A stretch of DNA of 64,000 nucleotides from Bacteroidota bacterium (lineage in GTDB: Bacteria; Bacteroidota; Ignavibacteria; Kryptoniales; JAKASW01), in the NCBI GenBank assembly GCA_021789975.1, contig JAJYIT010000017.1, forward strand, positions 22,238 through 86,237, in the 5' to 3' direction. Positions 43,407 through 52,115 of this stretch are shown here, piece after piece; within the stretch, counting starts at the first letter, position 1; the number at the start of each line of letters is the position of its first letter. The notes beneath the pieces were generated by a model. The model was given only the letters and a program-made list of their open reading frames with translations, made no database searches and was not told the DNA's origin. The translations under genes were made by a program, and so were the position numbers.

Positions 43407-46199
43407 ATGATGCCGAATGAATCTTTATTGAATTACGAAACGACAAAAGACGCACCTTTACACCGTGACATCAGGGAACTGGGGACAATTCTCGGAAGAG
43501 TGCTGATAGAACAAGAAGGACGCGAATTCTTCGATCTTGAGGAGAAACTCAGGAATCTTATGAAGTCTCTCCGATCCAACTATTCAGACGAGACAAAGAC
43601 CGAGATTGAAAGGCTCATACATTCTCTCGACCTGGACAAAGCCGCGCGAATCGTCAGAGCCTTCCTGTTTTACTCAATCTTAAGCAACACTGCCGATGAA
43701 ATACACAGGCTCCGCCGACAGCGTGCCCATGCGATAGCTGACGGGACGCCGCAGAGAGGTTCGATGGACGAAGCTATCGCTGAGCTGGCGAAGAGCGGGA
43801 AAGACGAAAGGTTTGTCCTTGAGATCTTGAGCTCCATGAGAGTCGTCCCGGTTTTTACTGCCCATCCGACGGAAGCTACCCGTCAAACGGTCATGCGTAA
43901 AATCCTCGATATAAGCGAGCTGCTTCTGCGTCGGGAGACAACCACTTTGACACCTGATGAATTGGCAGAGCTCAGGGAGCAGCTTCATTCCGAAATAACA
44001 ACTCTCTGGCAGACGAACGAAATAAGGATGAACAGAGTCACCGTTTACGACGAGATCAGACGCGGGTTGTTCGTTTTCGGGGAGATACTGTACGATACCA
44101 TTCCAGTGCTTTACAAGAAACTCAACCGGACTTTGAGGAGTACTTTCGGCGACAAGATAGATTCACCTGTTATACTCCAGTTCGGATCGTGGATAGGTGG
44201 CGACAGGGACGGACATCCGTACGTCACCGCGGAAGTCACGAGATATGCTCTGATGCTTTACAAGCGGCATATACTCAATCTCTATTTGAAGGACCTCGAT
44301 ATACTCCAGGAGACGATGAGTACATCGACGCGACTCGTTGCTGCAAGCCAAGCGCTGGCCGATTCGGTTGAAATCGACAAAAGAAATCTTGCCGATACTG
44401 TAAGAGATTCTGATCTCAAGGATCGATCCGAAACCTATCGCGTCAAAGTGTATCTGATGCAGCACAGACTCAGGAATACTCTCGAGGGGAACGGGTACAT
44501 GTATAATAGTGCTGCGGAACTGGTGAATGATCTTGAAGTGATGTGCGAGAGTTTGCGCGAAAACAAGGGCGGAGTGATAGCGGCAAGCAGAGTCGTTCCG
44601 CTTGTTTATAAAGTGAGAACTTTCGGATTCCATCTGGTGTCGCTGGATGTTCGCCAGAACTCATCGGTACTCAGGGATGGAGTGTCGGCGCTTCTGAGGA
44701 CTTCGGAAGTGGTCGATCATTTTGAGAAGCTTGATGAGAACAGCCGATCGGTAATTCTCACCCGTGAGATACTTAATGCCAGACCGCTGGTCAACCCGAA
44801 TCTGACGTTCGAAGCGGAGACTTCGGAAGTGCTGTCTGAGTTTCATGTGATGCGTGCCGGCAAAGATAGCGCGGGCGAGGAAGCGTGCAACGACTACATC
44901 ATAAGCATGAGTTCCTCCGTCACCGACGTACTAACGGCACTTCTGTTCGCGAAGGAAGCCGGGCTCGTACGCGTAAAAGGAAGCACAGTATTGGAGTCAA
45001 GGTTGGATGTGCTCCCGCTTTTTGAAACGATCGACGACCTCCGTCGATCGCACCTGGTTCTGACCGATCTGTTTGAAAACGCAGCATACAGGCAGCATCT
45101 TGCGCGCCGCGGTATGGTACAGAAAATAATGATCGGTTACTCGGACAGCAACAAAGACGGTGGAATAGTCACATCGAACTTCGAGTTGATAAAGTCGCAG
45201 ATCAACCTTAAGAGGGTCTGTGACAGGTTCGGCGTGAAATTGATTCTTTTCCACGGCAGGGGAGGAAGCGTGTCGCGCGGCGGAGGTCCGCTGAACCAGG
45301 CCATCCTGGCACAGCCGACAGGCACAATCGAAGGCAAGATCAAGATCACGGAACAAGGTGAGATGATTTTTGCGAAATATTCCATGCCCGAAATCGCACT
45401 AAGACATATTGAGCTGACGACGTCAGCTGTCCTTCTTTCTTCTGCGAGATTCAAATTGGGGGAACAAAACTATGATGAAAGCTACTTCACAGTCTTCAAC
45501 AGAATTTCTGAGTTTGCCCTCGAACACTATCGTGACCTGGTTACTCGCGAGGGGTTCCCGGAATATTTCAGATGCGTAACACCCATTGACGTTATTGAAA
45601 GGATCGAGATAGGTTCCAGGCCACCGTCGAGAAACAGTCTTAACAGCCATTCAGGAAGCGCAGGCCTGAAGAACCTTCGGGCGATTCCCTGGGTATTCTC
45701 GTGGACTCAAAGTCGGCAACTGATATCGGGTTGGTACGGTTACGGTTTTTCACTTCAGAAGGCTGTTTCAAACGGCGAGGCGAGCTGGGAGCAGCTGGCC
45801 GAGATGTACCGTAAGTGGGAATTTTTCAAGTCGCTCACGGACAATGTCGAGATGGTGCTGATGAAGACAGACATGGTGACGGCGCGCGAATATCTCAGGC
45901 TTTGCACTGAAAAAAAGAATGCGAATGAGATTTTTGCAAGTATAGAGGAGGAATACAAACGCTCGCGTACGGCGGTCCTCAACATTACCGGCGAGAGCGA
46001 GCTGCTTGAATCTAACCCTGCTCTACGAAGATCGATACGACTTCGGAATCCGTACATCGATCCGATAAGCCTGCTCCAGATAAGGTTCCTCCAGATGTAC
46101 CGGGACGCGAATGCAGACGAAGCGAGACAGCAGCAGATACTCGATTTGTTGAGGTCGACTGTGAATGGAATTGCTGCCGGGTTGAGGAACACGGGGTAG
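43407..46199 (+). CDS. ppc: Phosphoenolpyruvate carboxylase
   Basis: 930 residues, full length. It carboxylates PEP to oxaloacetate and refills the TCA cycle. Catalytic His153 is in VFTAHPTEATRQ; GGDRDGHPYV, GYSDSNKDGG (Lys583) and the mobile loop FHGRGGSVSRGGGP are all intact, and the C-terminus ends GIAAGLRNTG as usual. Together with KorAB it supplies anaplerotic or reductive carbon flow. It is monocistronic or follows rsmE after 39 bp. GAGAAT rather than a strong ribosome site precedes the tandem ATGs. Confidence 0.97.
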   Translation: MMPNESLLNYETTKDAPLHRDIRELGTILGRVLIEQEGREFFDLEEKLRNLMKSLRSNYSDETKTEIERLIHSLDLDKAARIVRAFLFYSILSNTADEIHRLRRQRAHAIADGTPQRGSMDEAIAELAKSGKDERFVLEILSSMRVVPVFTAHPTEATRQTVMRKILDISELLLRRETTTLTPDELAELREQLHSEITTLWQTNEIRMNRVTVYDEIRRGLFVFGEILYDTIPVLYKKLNRTLRSTFGDKIDSPVILQFGSWIGGDRDGHPYVTAEVTRYALMLYKRHILNLYLKDLDILQETMSTSTRLVAASQALADSVEIDKRNLADTVRDSDLKDRSETYRVKVYLMQHRLRNTLEGNGYMYNSAAELVNDLEVMCESLRENKGGVIAASRVVPLVYKVRTFGFHLVSLDVRQNSSVLRDGVSALLRTSEVVDHFEKLDENSRSVILTREILNARPLVNPNLTFEAETSEVLSEFHVMRAGKDSAGEEACNDYIISMSSSVTDVLTALLFAKEAGLVRVKGSTVLESRLDVLPLFETIDDLRRSHLVLTDLFENAAYRQHLARRGMVQKIMIGYSDSNKDGGIVTSNFELIKSQINLKRVCDRFGVKLILFHGRGGSVSRGGGPLNQAILAQPTGTIEGKIKITEQGEMIFAKYSMPEIALRHIELTTSAVLLSSARFKLGEQNYDESYFTVFNRISEFALEHYRDLVTREGFPEYFRCVTPIDVIERIEIGSRPPSRNSLNSHSGSAGLKNLRAIPWVFSWTQSRQLISGWYGYGFSLQKAVSNGEASWEQLAEMYRKWEFFKSLTDNVEMVLMKTDMVTAREYLRLCTEKKNANEIFASIEEEYKRSRTAVLNITGESELLESNPALRRSIRLRNPYIDPISLLQIRFLQMYRDANADEARQQQILDLLRSTVNGIAAGLRNTG

Positions 46200-46331
46200 A
46201 TATGGAAAAGAATGACGGAATTATGGAATGATGGAGAGGTGGAGCAATTGAATGAAGCTATTTCTGAATGTCGAATTAGTGAACGGTTGGATGCCGAAAG
46301 GCACATAAGGAAACGCAAGGAGTCAAGAAGT
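46200..46331. repeat. Degenerate GGAATGATGGA-type repeat tract
   Basis: Between ppc and the convergent glycosyltransferase gene lie imperfect units such as GGAATTATGGAATGATGGAGAGGTGGAGC (46217-46245). The complementary pattern CCACCGCTCCATCATTCC occurs at 34100-34118, at the start of the lipoprotein gene, so the same kind of simple repeat recurs in the window. Confidence 0.45.
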
Positions 46332-47639
46332 TCAGAGGTTGGCAGGCCGGGGACCCTGCGTAGAACTCGCTCGTCTCGCTTTCCGGTTCAGCTCCCACAG
46401 AAACAGAATTAGCACAGGCACGTATTCAACGATCAACACCGGCGGATAGTCCTTCCAGACTCCCGTCATCTGATAATTAAGAATCGTGAACACCGTCAGG
46501 CTCGAGAGTGCCGCATAGGCAATCCCGCTCCATCGTGGTACAAGCGGAAGAAGTACAACCAGCCAGCCGATGTACCAAGGATGTACAATAGGTGAGAAAA
46601 TGAACAGAAGGAAGATGGAAAGATAGATCTTCTCAATCAGCTCTCTCCGGCTTAGTATGATGGGAATGTATGTGGCGAGGAGAAGGAGCGCGCAGATTAG
46701 CCGAGTTCTCTGATTGTCATGAATGAATGAATTTAGGACATGGAACACCACTCCGTTGAATGTCCAGTTTTCCGTGAATGTCAACAGAGCCTGGAATGGT
46801 TTGCCGGTGAACACGAAGGGAAGGTACGAAATCCCGAGTACCACGAGCGGAATTGCAGCCGCCTTCAGTCGATTGCCGATACCTTTTTCCGTGAAGAAGA
46901 AGATTGGAACTACGATCAACGCGAGCGGCTTCACGGACATCGACAACCCGAGAAGTAGGTAAGCGGCGAGTTTTCTCTCTCGAATGAAGGAATAGATCGC
47001 GGAGATAAGGAAGACAAAGCCGAAAATGTCGACGTGAGCATCAAGAAAAAACTGGACGATCGTTAGCGGACAGAGAGCGTATAATAAAAGGTATTTCCGG
47101 TCCTGGTTCAACAAGGTCAACAGGAGGACCAGACCAACCATCGTTGCAAGATCGAATAGCAGTATCAGAATTTTTGTTCCCACGTAACTTTCACCGGCGA
47201 TCGAGTATGCGGCGTAGAAAAGTCCCTCGCTTACGGGCGGATAAATTGTCCGCATCGCCGGGTACGTCACGAGCCGGGGAAGCGTTTCTGAGTGAAGACC
47301 GGTGAGAGCCGAATCGTCGGGCGCGTACCTGTACGGGTTAATTCCGTGCGCCTCAACTTTACCGTCCCAAACATACCTGTAATAGTCGGGGGAACCTACC
47401 GGCTGCAGAGTGAGAAATGCCAGCCTGAGTACAATTGCTGAACCCAACAGCCAGACGAAGTCTGTCTTTGTGACCTCTTTCTTCTTCAGAACCATTGCAA
47501 CAAGTAGATAAAGAAGGGAGGAGGCAACGTAAACGATTGTGTAGGATACTATCGGCTTGACATGAAGAACTGACAGCACGTAGAAGCCCAGCAATGAGAG
47601 GATCAGAAGAATGAATGGTGCCCTGTGTCTGAATTTCAT
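46332..47639 (-). CDS. GT-C fold membrane glycosyltransferase (DUF2029/GT87-like)
   Basis: 435 residues with about 11-12 helices. After the first two helices comes the loop region typical of lipid-linked mannosyl/arabinosyl-type transferases: SPDYYRYVWDGKVEAHGINPYRYAPD and YPAMRTIYPPVSEGLFYAAY, with the acidic residues of the catalytic loop (Asp, Asp). Later IVHPWYIGWLV matches GT87. It would use a polyprenyl-phosphate sugar donor at the membrane. ATG 47639 is preferred over a TTG 36 bp upstream. The 3' end carries a short polar tail (RKARRASSTQGPRPANL) that reaches into the repeat tract. Confidence 0.8.
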   Translation of the reverse strand: MKFRHRAPFILLILSLLGFYVLSVLHVKPIVSYTIVYVASSLLYLLVAMVLKKKEVTKTDFVWLLGSAIVLRLAFLTLQPVGSPDYYRYVWDGKVEAHGINPYRYAPDDSALTGLHSETLPRLVTYPAMRTIYPPVSEGLFYAAYSIAGESYVGTKILILLFDLATMVGLVLLLTLLNQDRKYLLLYALCPLTIVQFFLDAHVDIFGFVFLISAIYSFIRERKLAAYLLLGLSMSVKPLALIVVPIFFFTEKGIGNRLKAAAIPLVVLGISYLPFVFTGKPFQALLTFTENWTFNGVVFHVLNSFIHDNQRTRLICALLLLATYIPIILSRRELIEKIYLSIFLLFIFSPIVHPWYIGWLVVLLPLVPRWSGIAYAALSSLTVFTILNYQMTGVWKDYPPVLIVEYVPVLILFLWELNRKARRASSTQGPRPANL

Positions 47640-47882
47640 CTGAATGAAAATAGGAGTGTTTGTGGAAAACTTCAAACTGGAACCGCAGTGAGATCTGTCA
47701 AGTGATTGATCTCGACCATTTATATTACAAGCACTTTGCTCTTATGAGACTCAAAGGTTGCCCGGTAGGAGCAGAATGTTTGCAGAGTCAGCTGTCCTGG
47801 AACCAATGCAAAATTAGAGGTGTTAATCCCTACGGCTTTGTAAGAGTTTGTTAAAACGGCGGAACAAAGTTGCTAAGTTGAG

Positions 47883-48503
47883 ATGAATAACGGCAATTCC
47901 GGCGAATCGTCAGAACGTCGATTCCCTGAAGATTCACACAGGATATCCCGGGACAGAAACGTAGCTATAATCTCCACTGCGGTAATCCTGACTACCCTTG
48001 GGTTCATGTTTGCTTTTTCTCCGCGAAACATGGACATCAAGGTCGGTTATGTAGACTCATCTGTAATCCTTGGTTTGCTCCCGCCCGCACGCGCCATTCA
48101 GGCCAGACTCGATACACTGGTGCAGGACTGGTCGGACACGCTGAGTCAAATGGCTTCAAAATACAGGGATAGAGTGAACCAGCTTGCGCAACAGGAAGCT
48201 GCAATGACGGTCGACGCGAGGCTCCGTGCGCAACACGAAGTGGACAGTCTGCAGCAAGAGATACTGGCATACCGGCACGCAACGATAGGGCAGGGAGGTG
48301 AGCTGGATCAGATGCGCGAGAGGCTTATGAAACCTGTCCGCGAGGAGGTCTACAGTGCAATCGCTGAGGTCGCAAAACGACATGGGATGGATTTCGTCCT
48401 CGACAAGGATCCGCATCTGGCAGTTGTCCTTTATGCCGATCCACGAAATGATATCACTTACGAGGTGCTCGACCTTCTTAACCGGCAAGCGGCAGCCAAT
48501 TAG
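47883..48503 (+). CDS. OmpH/Skp-family periplasmic protein
   Basis: 206 residues: a 28-residue polar cytoplasmic tail, one membrane helix (about 28-46, AIISTAVILTTLGFMFAF), then VGYVDSSVILGLLPPARAIQARLDTL, a coiled-coil region rich in Gln (RDRVNQLAQQEAAMTVDARLRAQHEVDSLQQEI) and a C-terminal beta element (VAKRHGMDFVLDKDPHLAVVLYADPRNDIT). This is the Skp/OmpH pattern, but anchored rather than cleaved. Skp chaperones outer-membrane proteins; a BamA-like protein is encoded 5 kb upstream. Confidence 0.85.
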   Translation: MNNGNSGESSERRFPEDSHRISRDRNVAIISTAVILTTLGFMFAFSPRNMDIKVGYVDSSVILGLLPPARAIQARLDTLVQDWSDTLSQMASKYRDRVNQLAQQEAAMTVDARLRAQHEVDSLQQEILAYRHATIGQGGELDQMRERLMKPVREEVYSAIAEVAKRHGMDFVLDKDPHLAVVLYADPRNDITYEVLDLLNRQAAAN

Positions 48504-48847
48504 CTTTCAGCACTGATCGCTTTCATTAATTTCAAGACGATCCGTGTCAAGCATCTCCGCTGTCTGGGCCTGCGAGATTCATACCGGCTTCTTCCCGTCT
48601 CTTTCATGCTTCACGTTATGCTTCCATACTAATCTGACTTTGCATGACCGAATCCACTTTGAACTCACCCCTTTCTCCAACGAACGCCTTGCTCCGACTG
48701 GCTCAGAGAGAATGTGAGCTATGTTGTCCCGATTTACTGGCGCGACCGTAGCATCGTGAGAGATTGCCACTAAGGTAGTCCTGTCTAAGGAACGTTGTGC
48801 GAGAGTTCAACCTCCTACCGGCGATATCACACCACAACAGGGGCAGG
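48504..48847. other. Intergenic gap, no feature seen
   Basis: About 340 bp between the Skp-like gene and the 3' end of the multihaem cytochrome gene. No coding frame with a ribosome site, no hairpin followed by a T tract and no repeat is evident. Confidence 0.5.
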
Positions 48848-50344
48848 TCACTGTGTTCCATCATGGCAGTCGGTGCACATCGCGCCTTGCCACGCATCGT
48901 CGATGCCTGCAGGCGGATGCTTGAATGGCATCCCTGCCAGAGTGACGCTCGTTTCAGGTCCGGTTCCTTGCCACAAGATCTGGTGACAGGTCTGACAATC
49001 ATTCGGGATCACGTCTCCGTTCGGCGCCTTGTGGTTTCCATCATGACACCTGAAGCATCCGCGGTAATCCATGTGGCCGATGTCGTTCGCATACGCCCGC
49101 CAGTCCACATGCATATAGGGAAAGAAATTCTCCGAATAAATCGTGCGCAGAGCTGAGATGGCGCTGTCTATCCGGGGGCTGTCAGGGGCTGCAATTTGCG
49201 GATACTTTGTTTCATAGAATGACCTGACTGCTATCCCGATGCTGTCCAAAGCATTTCTCGTGTTCGCATATTGGGGAATTAGAGCATTGACGGCAGTCTG
49301 TTTTATCCAGGGAAGGGACGGACTAATGGCACCACTTGCCATGTCGTTGTTCACGGCTTCTCCGGGCGTGAGGATTATGTGAGTGGGCCGGTTGTGACAG
49401 TCCATGCAATCCATGGTTTTCACTTTCAGTCCTTTCACGGAATCGGGAGTGAAAGGATTATCAGTGGTTGTGAATGTTTCCGTTTTTCCGTCTGCTTCAA
49501 CGAGACGTACCCACGGGATATGCTGCTGTGTCGAATCGGTCGCGAGGAATTCCACGGTATGAGTCACGTGCCAATGAACAGACGGATGGATCGCCTGGCC
49601 CGACGTGCTCCGGCCGACTCTGACCAGCATGTCAATCGTCCACCTGGTATTTGCTGAGTCCTCGAGATAGAAGGGTAATGTCACTCTTCGCTCGCCGACA
49701 AAAGCCTGTGGCCAGTGACACTGCTCGCACGTCACTCTTGCGGGGCGCAAGTTCTTTATTGGCACCGGTATAGGGCGCGGGTACTTGTCGAAGATAGTCG
49801 CATAGACCTGGTACAGTCCTGACAACTTCGATTTCACATACCACGATGCACCTGGTCCGACATGGCACTGCACACAGGCGATCCTCGCATGGGGCGAATC
49901 AAAGTGCGTGACGTACTCAGGCTTCATGACGCGGTGACAAAGCTTTCCGCAAAACGTGACCGATTCGGTTACTTCAAACGCGTTATATCCGCCTATGGCA
50001 GTCAGAAGCATGAGGAGCAAAGTGCCTGTCGCAAAGAAGAAGAAGGCTGCCCGTTGTCTGGGATCGTTCAGGTCTATCCTCGGGAGGGGAGGCTCACCTC
50101 TCGCAGCGGCTTCCCTTCTTTTTTTCCGTCGTATAAGAGCTCCGATGGGAATAATGATAAGCCCAACAATCATAACCACAGGGAGGAGGATATAGGTAAC
50201 TATCCCGAAATATGGCGGGAAGAAGTTCGAAAACGTAGATACCACCATCAGGATGATTATGGCACCGAGAGTGACAGACGCGATAATCGCGCCGGCCAGA
50301 CTTATCGAGTTGTAGAACAGTTCAGGAAATCTTCGCTTGCTCAT
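48848..50344 (-). CDS. NapC/NirT-family multihaem cytochrome c
   Basis: 498 residues. Three membrane helices (about 13-37, 45-70 and 100-122) are followed by a periplasmic domain with seven haem-binding motifs: one CX3CH (FCGKLCHRVM, Cys132-His137) and six CX2CH (CVQCH, CEQCH, CMDCH, CFRCH, CQTCH, CTDCH). The first pair, with PHARIACVQCHVGPGASWYVKSKLSG, is the NapC/NirT/NrfH fold that takes electrons from menaquinol and passes them to periplasmic reductases. The extra haems at the C-terminus make it larger than NapC. The likely downstream acceptor is another cytochrome, possibly the tetrahaem protein encoded divergently at 50975. Confidence 0.9.
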   Translation of the reverse strand: MSKRRFPELFYNSISLAGAIIASVTLGAIIILMVVSTFSNFFPPYFGIVTYILLPVVMIVGLIIIPIGALIRRKKRREAAARGEPPLPRIDLNDPRQRAAFFFFATGTLLLMLLTAIGGYNAFEVTESVTFCGKLCHRVMKPEYVTHFDSPHARIACVQCHVGPGASWYVKSKLSGLYQVYATIFDKYPRPIPVPIKNLRPARVTCEQCHWPQAFVGERRVTLPFYLEDSANTRWTIDMLVRVGRSTSGQAIHPSVHWHVTHTVEFLATDSTQQHIPWVRLVEADGKTETFTTTDNPFTPDSVKGLKVKTMDCMDCHNRPTHIILTPGEAVNNDMASGAISPSLPWIKQTAVNALIPQYANTRNALDSIGIAVRSFYETKYPQIAAPDSPRIDSAISALRTIYSENFFPYMHVDWRAYANDIGHMDYRGCFRCHDGNHKAPNGDVIPNDCQTCHQILWQGTGPETSVTLAGMPFKHPPAGIDDAWQGAMCTDCHDGTQ

Positions 50345-50417
50345 TGCCGCCTCATTGGAATCTTATGTAGTCTCTAATTGGTGAGATCTGTTTGATCAGG
50401 GCAAAACTGTTTTCTAA

Positions 50418-50494
50418 CCGCTGAGATCGCAAAGAGGCGCAGAGAGTCCTGGCATAGATTATCTCTGCGCAACTTGGCGGTTTCGGCGGTTTCA
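50418..50494. repeat. Imperfect inverted repeat of the GCGCAGAG / CTCTGCGC type
   Basis: CGCTGAGATCGCAAAGAGGCGCAGAG is followed after about 20 nt by ATCTCTGCGC and AACTTGGCGGTTTCGGCGG. This is the decayed form of an intergenic repeat seen in many unrelated bacterial genomes, in which 'cgcaaagacgcagag' faces its own complement. No coding function is known. Confidence 0.45.
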
Positions 50495-50643
50495 TTTTTG
50501 TTTGCAGCTCGGTCGCCTTGGGGATTATCAGATCTTGAAATGTTTCAGTGATACAACCACGTGCCTCGGTTGAAGGTTTAGAAATTTACAAACAAATCAA
50601 AGAGGGAACCAAACCAAATCTTCGTGCGTTTCTCCTAAGTCAA

Positions 50644-50690
50644 TAGTCCCGAAGTACCGGTGGGACTACAGTTTAGGTACGCGGCTAAAC
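50644..50690. other. Two adjacent perfect hairpins upstream of cytochrome c554-like gene
   Basis: TAGTCCC (50644-50650) pairs with GGGACTA (50662-50668), and two bases further on GTTTAG (50671-50676) pairs with CTAAAC (50685-50690). They lie about 285 nt before the cytochrome ATG. They may be part of a structured leader or small RNA; no known class is recognised. Confidence 0.35.
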
Positions 50691-50974
50691 CGCCATTTGT
50701 TGAAAGGAACGGCTACACAAACCAAATCGCCGCAGACGTTTTTTCATGCAGGCCTTCATCTCAATGGATGCCGGCATTGATGTGACATGGTTTAAGTGAT
50801 CGCTGATTTTCCGCGTCCCGTCGGTAAAATGCAAGGCGATGAACAATTCGGCGCCTCTTCTTGACCTTGAAAGAGAGTCCAAAACAGCGTCACCTCTTCG
50901 GGGTTGATGCTGCTGCAAAATTGAATCATAAGTGACCGCCGAGTCCACATTGAACAACAAAAGGAGATGACTGA

Positions 50975-51532
50975 ATGAAAACACCGATTCTGGCAGTACT
51001 CTTGATGGCCTTTGTCTCATTCGTTGGGTTTACCACGAATAAATCTCAGCCGGCTCACAAGTATGTTGGTGCCGAAGTCTGCGGGATGTGCCATCGGATT
51101 CCGAAGAGTGGAGAACAGTTTCAGAAATGGCAGGCGAGTAGACATTCGCAAGCCATGAAAGTGCTCACTACTCCGGCCGCGCTGAAGATTGCGAAGGCGC
51201 GGGGAGTCAGGGGAAGTCCCGACCAGTCCCCGGAGTGCCTGAAGTGTCACCAGACTGCCTACGATGTCCCGGCTACTATGCTTGGTCCGAGGTTCAACAA
51301 AGAGGATGGCGTGCAATGCGAAACGTGTCACGGACCAGGGAGCGATTACATGAAGATGAACATCATGAAGAACGTCAAAGAAGTCGAAGCGAATGGTCTC
51401 ACTGTTCTTTCGGTCACCAACGGCAGTGCGGAGAAGTTCTGTGAAACTTGCCACAACAAGCAAAGTCCGAATTTCACGGGATTTGACTTCAAGAAGATGT
51501 GGGTGGAAATTGCACATCCCATTCCGAGGTAG
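50975..51532 (+). CDS. Tetrahaem cytochrome c, c554-like
   Basis: 185 residues with a signal peptide (ends about VGFTTNK) and four CXXCH haem sites: CGMCH (36-40), CLKCH (88-92), CETCH (115-119) and CETCH (156-160). The spacing and sequence YVGAEVCGMCH, EDGVQCETCHGPGSDYM and KFCETCHNKQSPNF place it in the cytochrome c554 family, periplasmic electron carriers found in nitrogen- and metal-cycling bacteria. AAAGGAG precedes the ATG. It is divergent from the NapC-family gene and convergent with the Met-rich protein, sharing a terminator with it. Confidence 0.92.
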   Translation: MKTPILAVLLMAFVSFVGFTTNKSQPAHKYVGAEVCGMCHRIPKSGEQFQKWQASRHSQAMKVLTTPAALKIAKARGVRGSPDQSPECLKCHQTAYDVPATMLGPRFNKEDGVQCETCHGPGSDYMKMNIMKNVKEVEANGLTVLSVTNGSAEKFCETCHNKQSPNFTGFDFKKMWVEIAHPIPR

Positions 51533-51549
51533 TTGATCACTGAATAACA

Positions 51550-51578
51550 AAAAAGGCGGTCGTCTTGACCGCCTTTTT
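51550..51578. terminator. Bidirectional rho-independent terminator
   Basis: A 12-bp perfect stem, AAAAAGGCGGTC (51550-51561) / GACCGCCTTTTT (51567-51578), with a 5-nt loop. It carries an A tract on one arm and a T tract on the other, so it can end both the cytochrome transcript from the left and the Met-rich gene from the right. Confidence 0.9.
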
Positions 51579-51601
51579 GACTACCCTTTGTTTATTGTAT
51601 C

Positions 51602-52027
51602 CTATTTCGCCGATACCGGCTTCACCGAGCTGACGGCGACAATATCGACTCCACCTCTTCTTTCAACGTTGCCGGTGACATCTACTTGTTTGGCGGCATA
51701 TGGCAAGAGCATAGAGTTTGCCGGTTTGTGATTGGCACCAATCGCCAGATACACTTCGCCGCTCTTCGTCAGGATACCGACGGGAAGTCCACCTCTGATG
51801 CACGCACGTGCACATTGCTCGTGGCTCTTTCCGTGCAATCCCTTACTGAGGTAACATGCAAGGTCGACCACTTCACCTTTGATAGTGGTGGTCTTTACTT
51901 TGGAGGACATGCTCATACCCGACATGCCCTTCATGCCTTTCATGCTCTTCATTGCTTGTGCGTGCGTGGTCGCGGCGGTGGCAAAAACTGCCATGAAGAC
52001 AAACGCAGCTATCTTTATGTATTTCAT
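51602..52027 (-). CDS. Secreted Met-rich protein with conserved three-Cys domain
   Basis: 141 residues. Signal peptide (ends ATTHAQ) is followed by a methionine-rich stretch (AMKSMKGMKGMSGMSM, Met at 26, 29, 32, 35, 38, 40) and then a compact domain GEVVDLACYL, HGKSHEQCARACIRGGLPVGIL with Cys58, Cys72 and Cys76. The domain recurs in many secreted bacterial proteins of unknown function. Regularly spaced Met residues together with Cys and His suggest Cu(I) or other soft-metal binding (inference). AGGAGG precedes the ATG. Its neighbours are cytochrome, superoxide dismutase and an Fe-S assembly protein. Confidence 0.75.
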   Translation of the reverse strand: MKYIKIAAFVFMAVFATAATTHAQAMKSMKGMKGMSGMSMSSKVKTTTIKGEVVDLACYLSKGLHGKSHEQCARACIRGGLPVGILTKSGEVYLAIGANHKPANSMLLPYAAKQVDVTGNVERRGGVDIVAVSSVKPVSAK

Positions 52028-52115
52028 ATTTTCCTCCTCTTTTCGTTTACTACTTTGCGCAGCAAATTGAACCCGGGCAAACTCAGGCGAACAGACGATG
52101 CCTGGAACCGGATTA

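Larger units (their letters stand above)
50345..50974. other. Long divergent intergenic region with repeat and hairpins
   Basis: 630 bp between two divergent cytochrome genes, so promoters for both should lie here. It contains a cognate of the widespread CGCAAAGAGGCGCAGAG...CTCTGCGCAACTTGGCGG intergenic repeat (50418-50494) and two adjacent hairpins (50644-50690), both listed separately. No supported gene is found; frames on the minus strand lack ribosome sites and family matches. Confidence 0.5.

Noticed and set aside
50685..51020. 111-codon minus-strand frame antisense to the start of the cytochrome c554-like gene
   Set aside because: No ribosome site and overlaps a certain gene and the intergenic hairpins.
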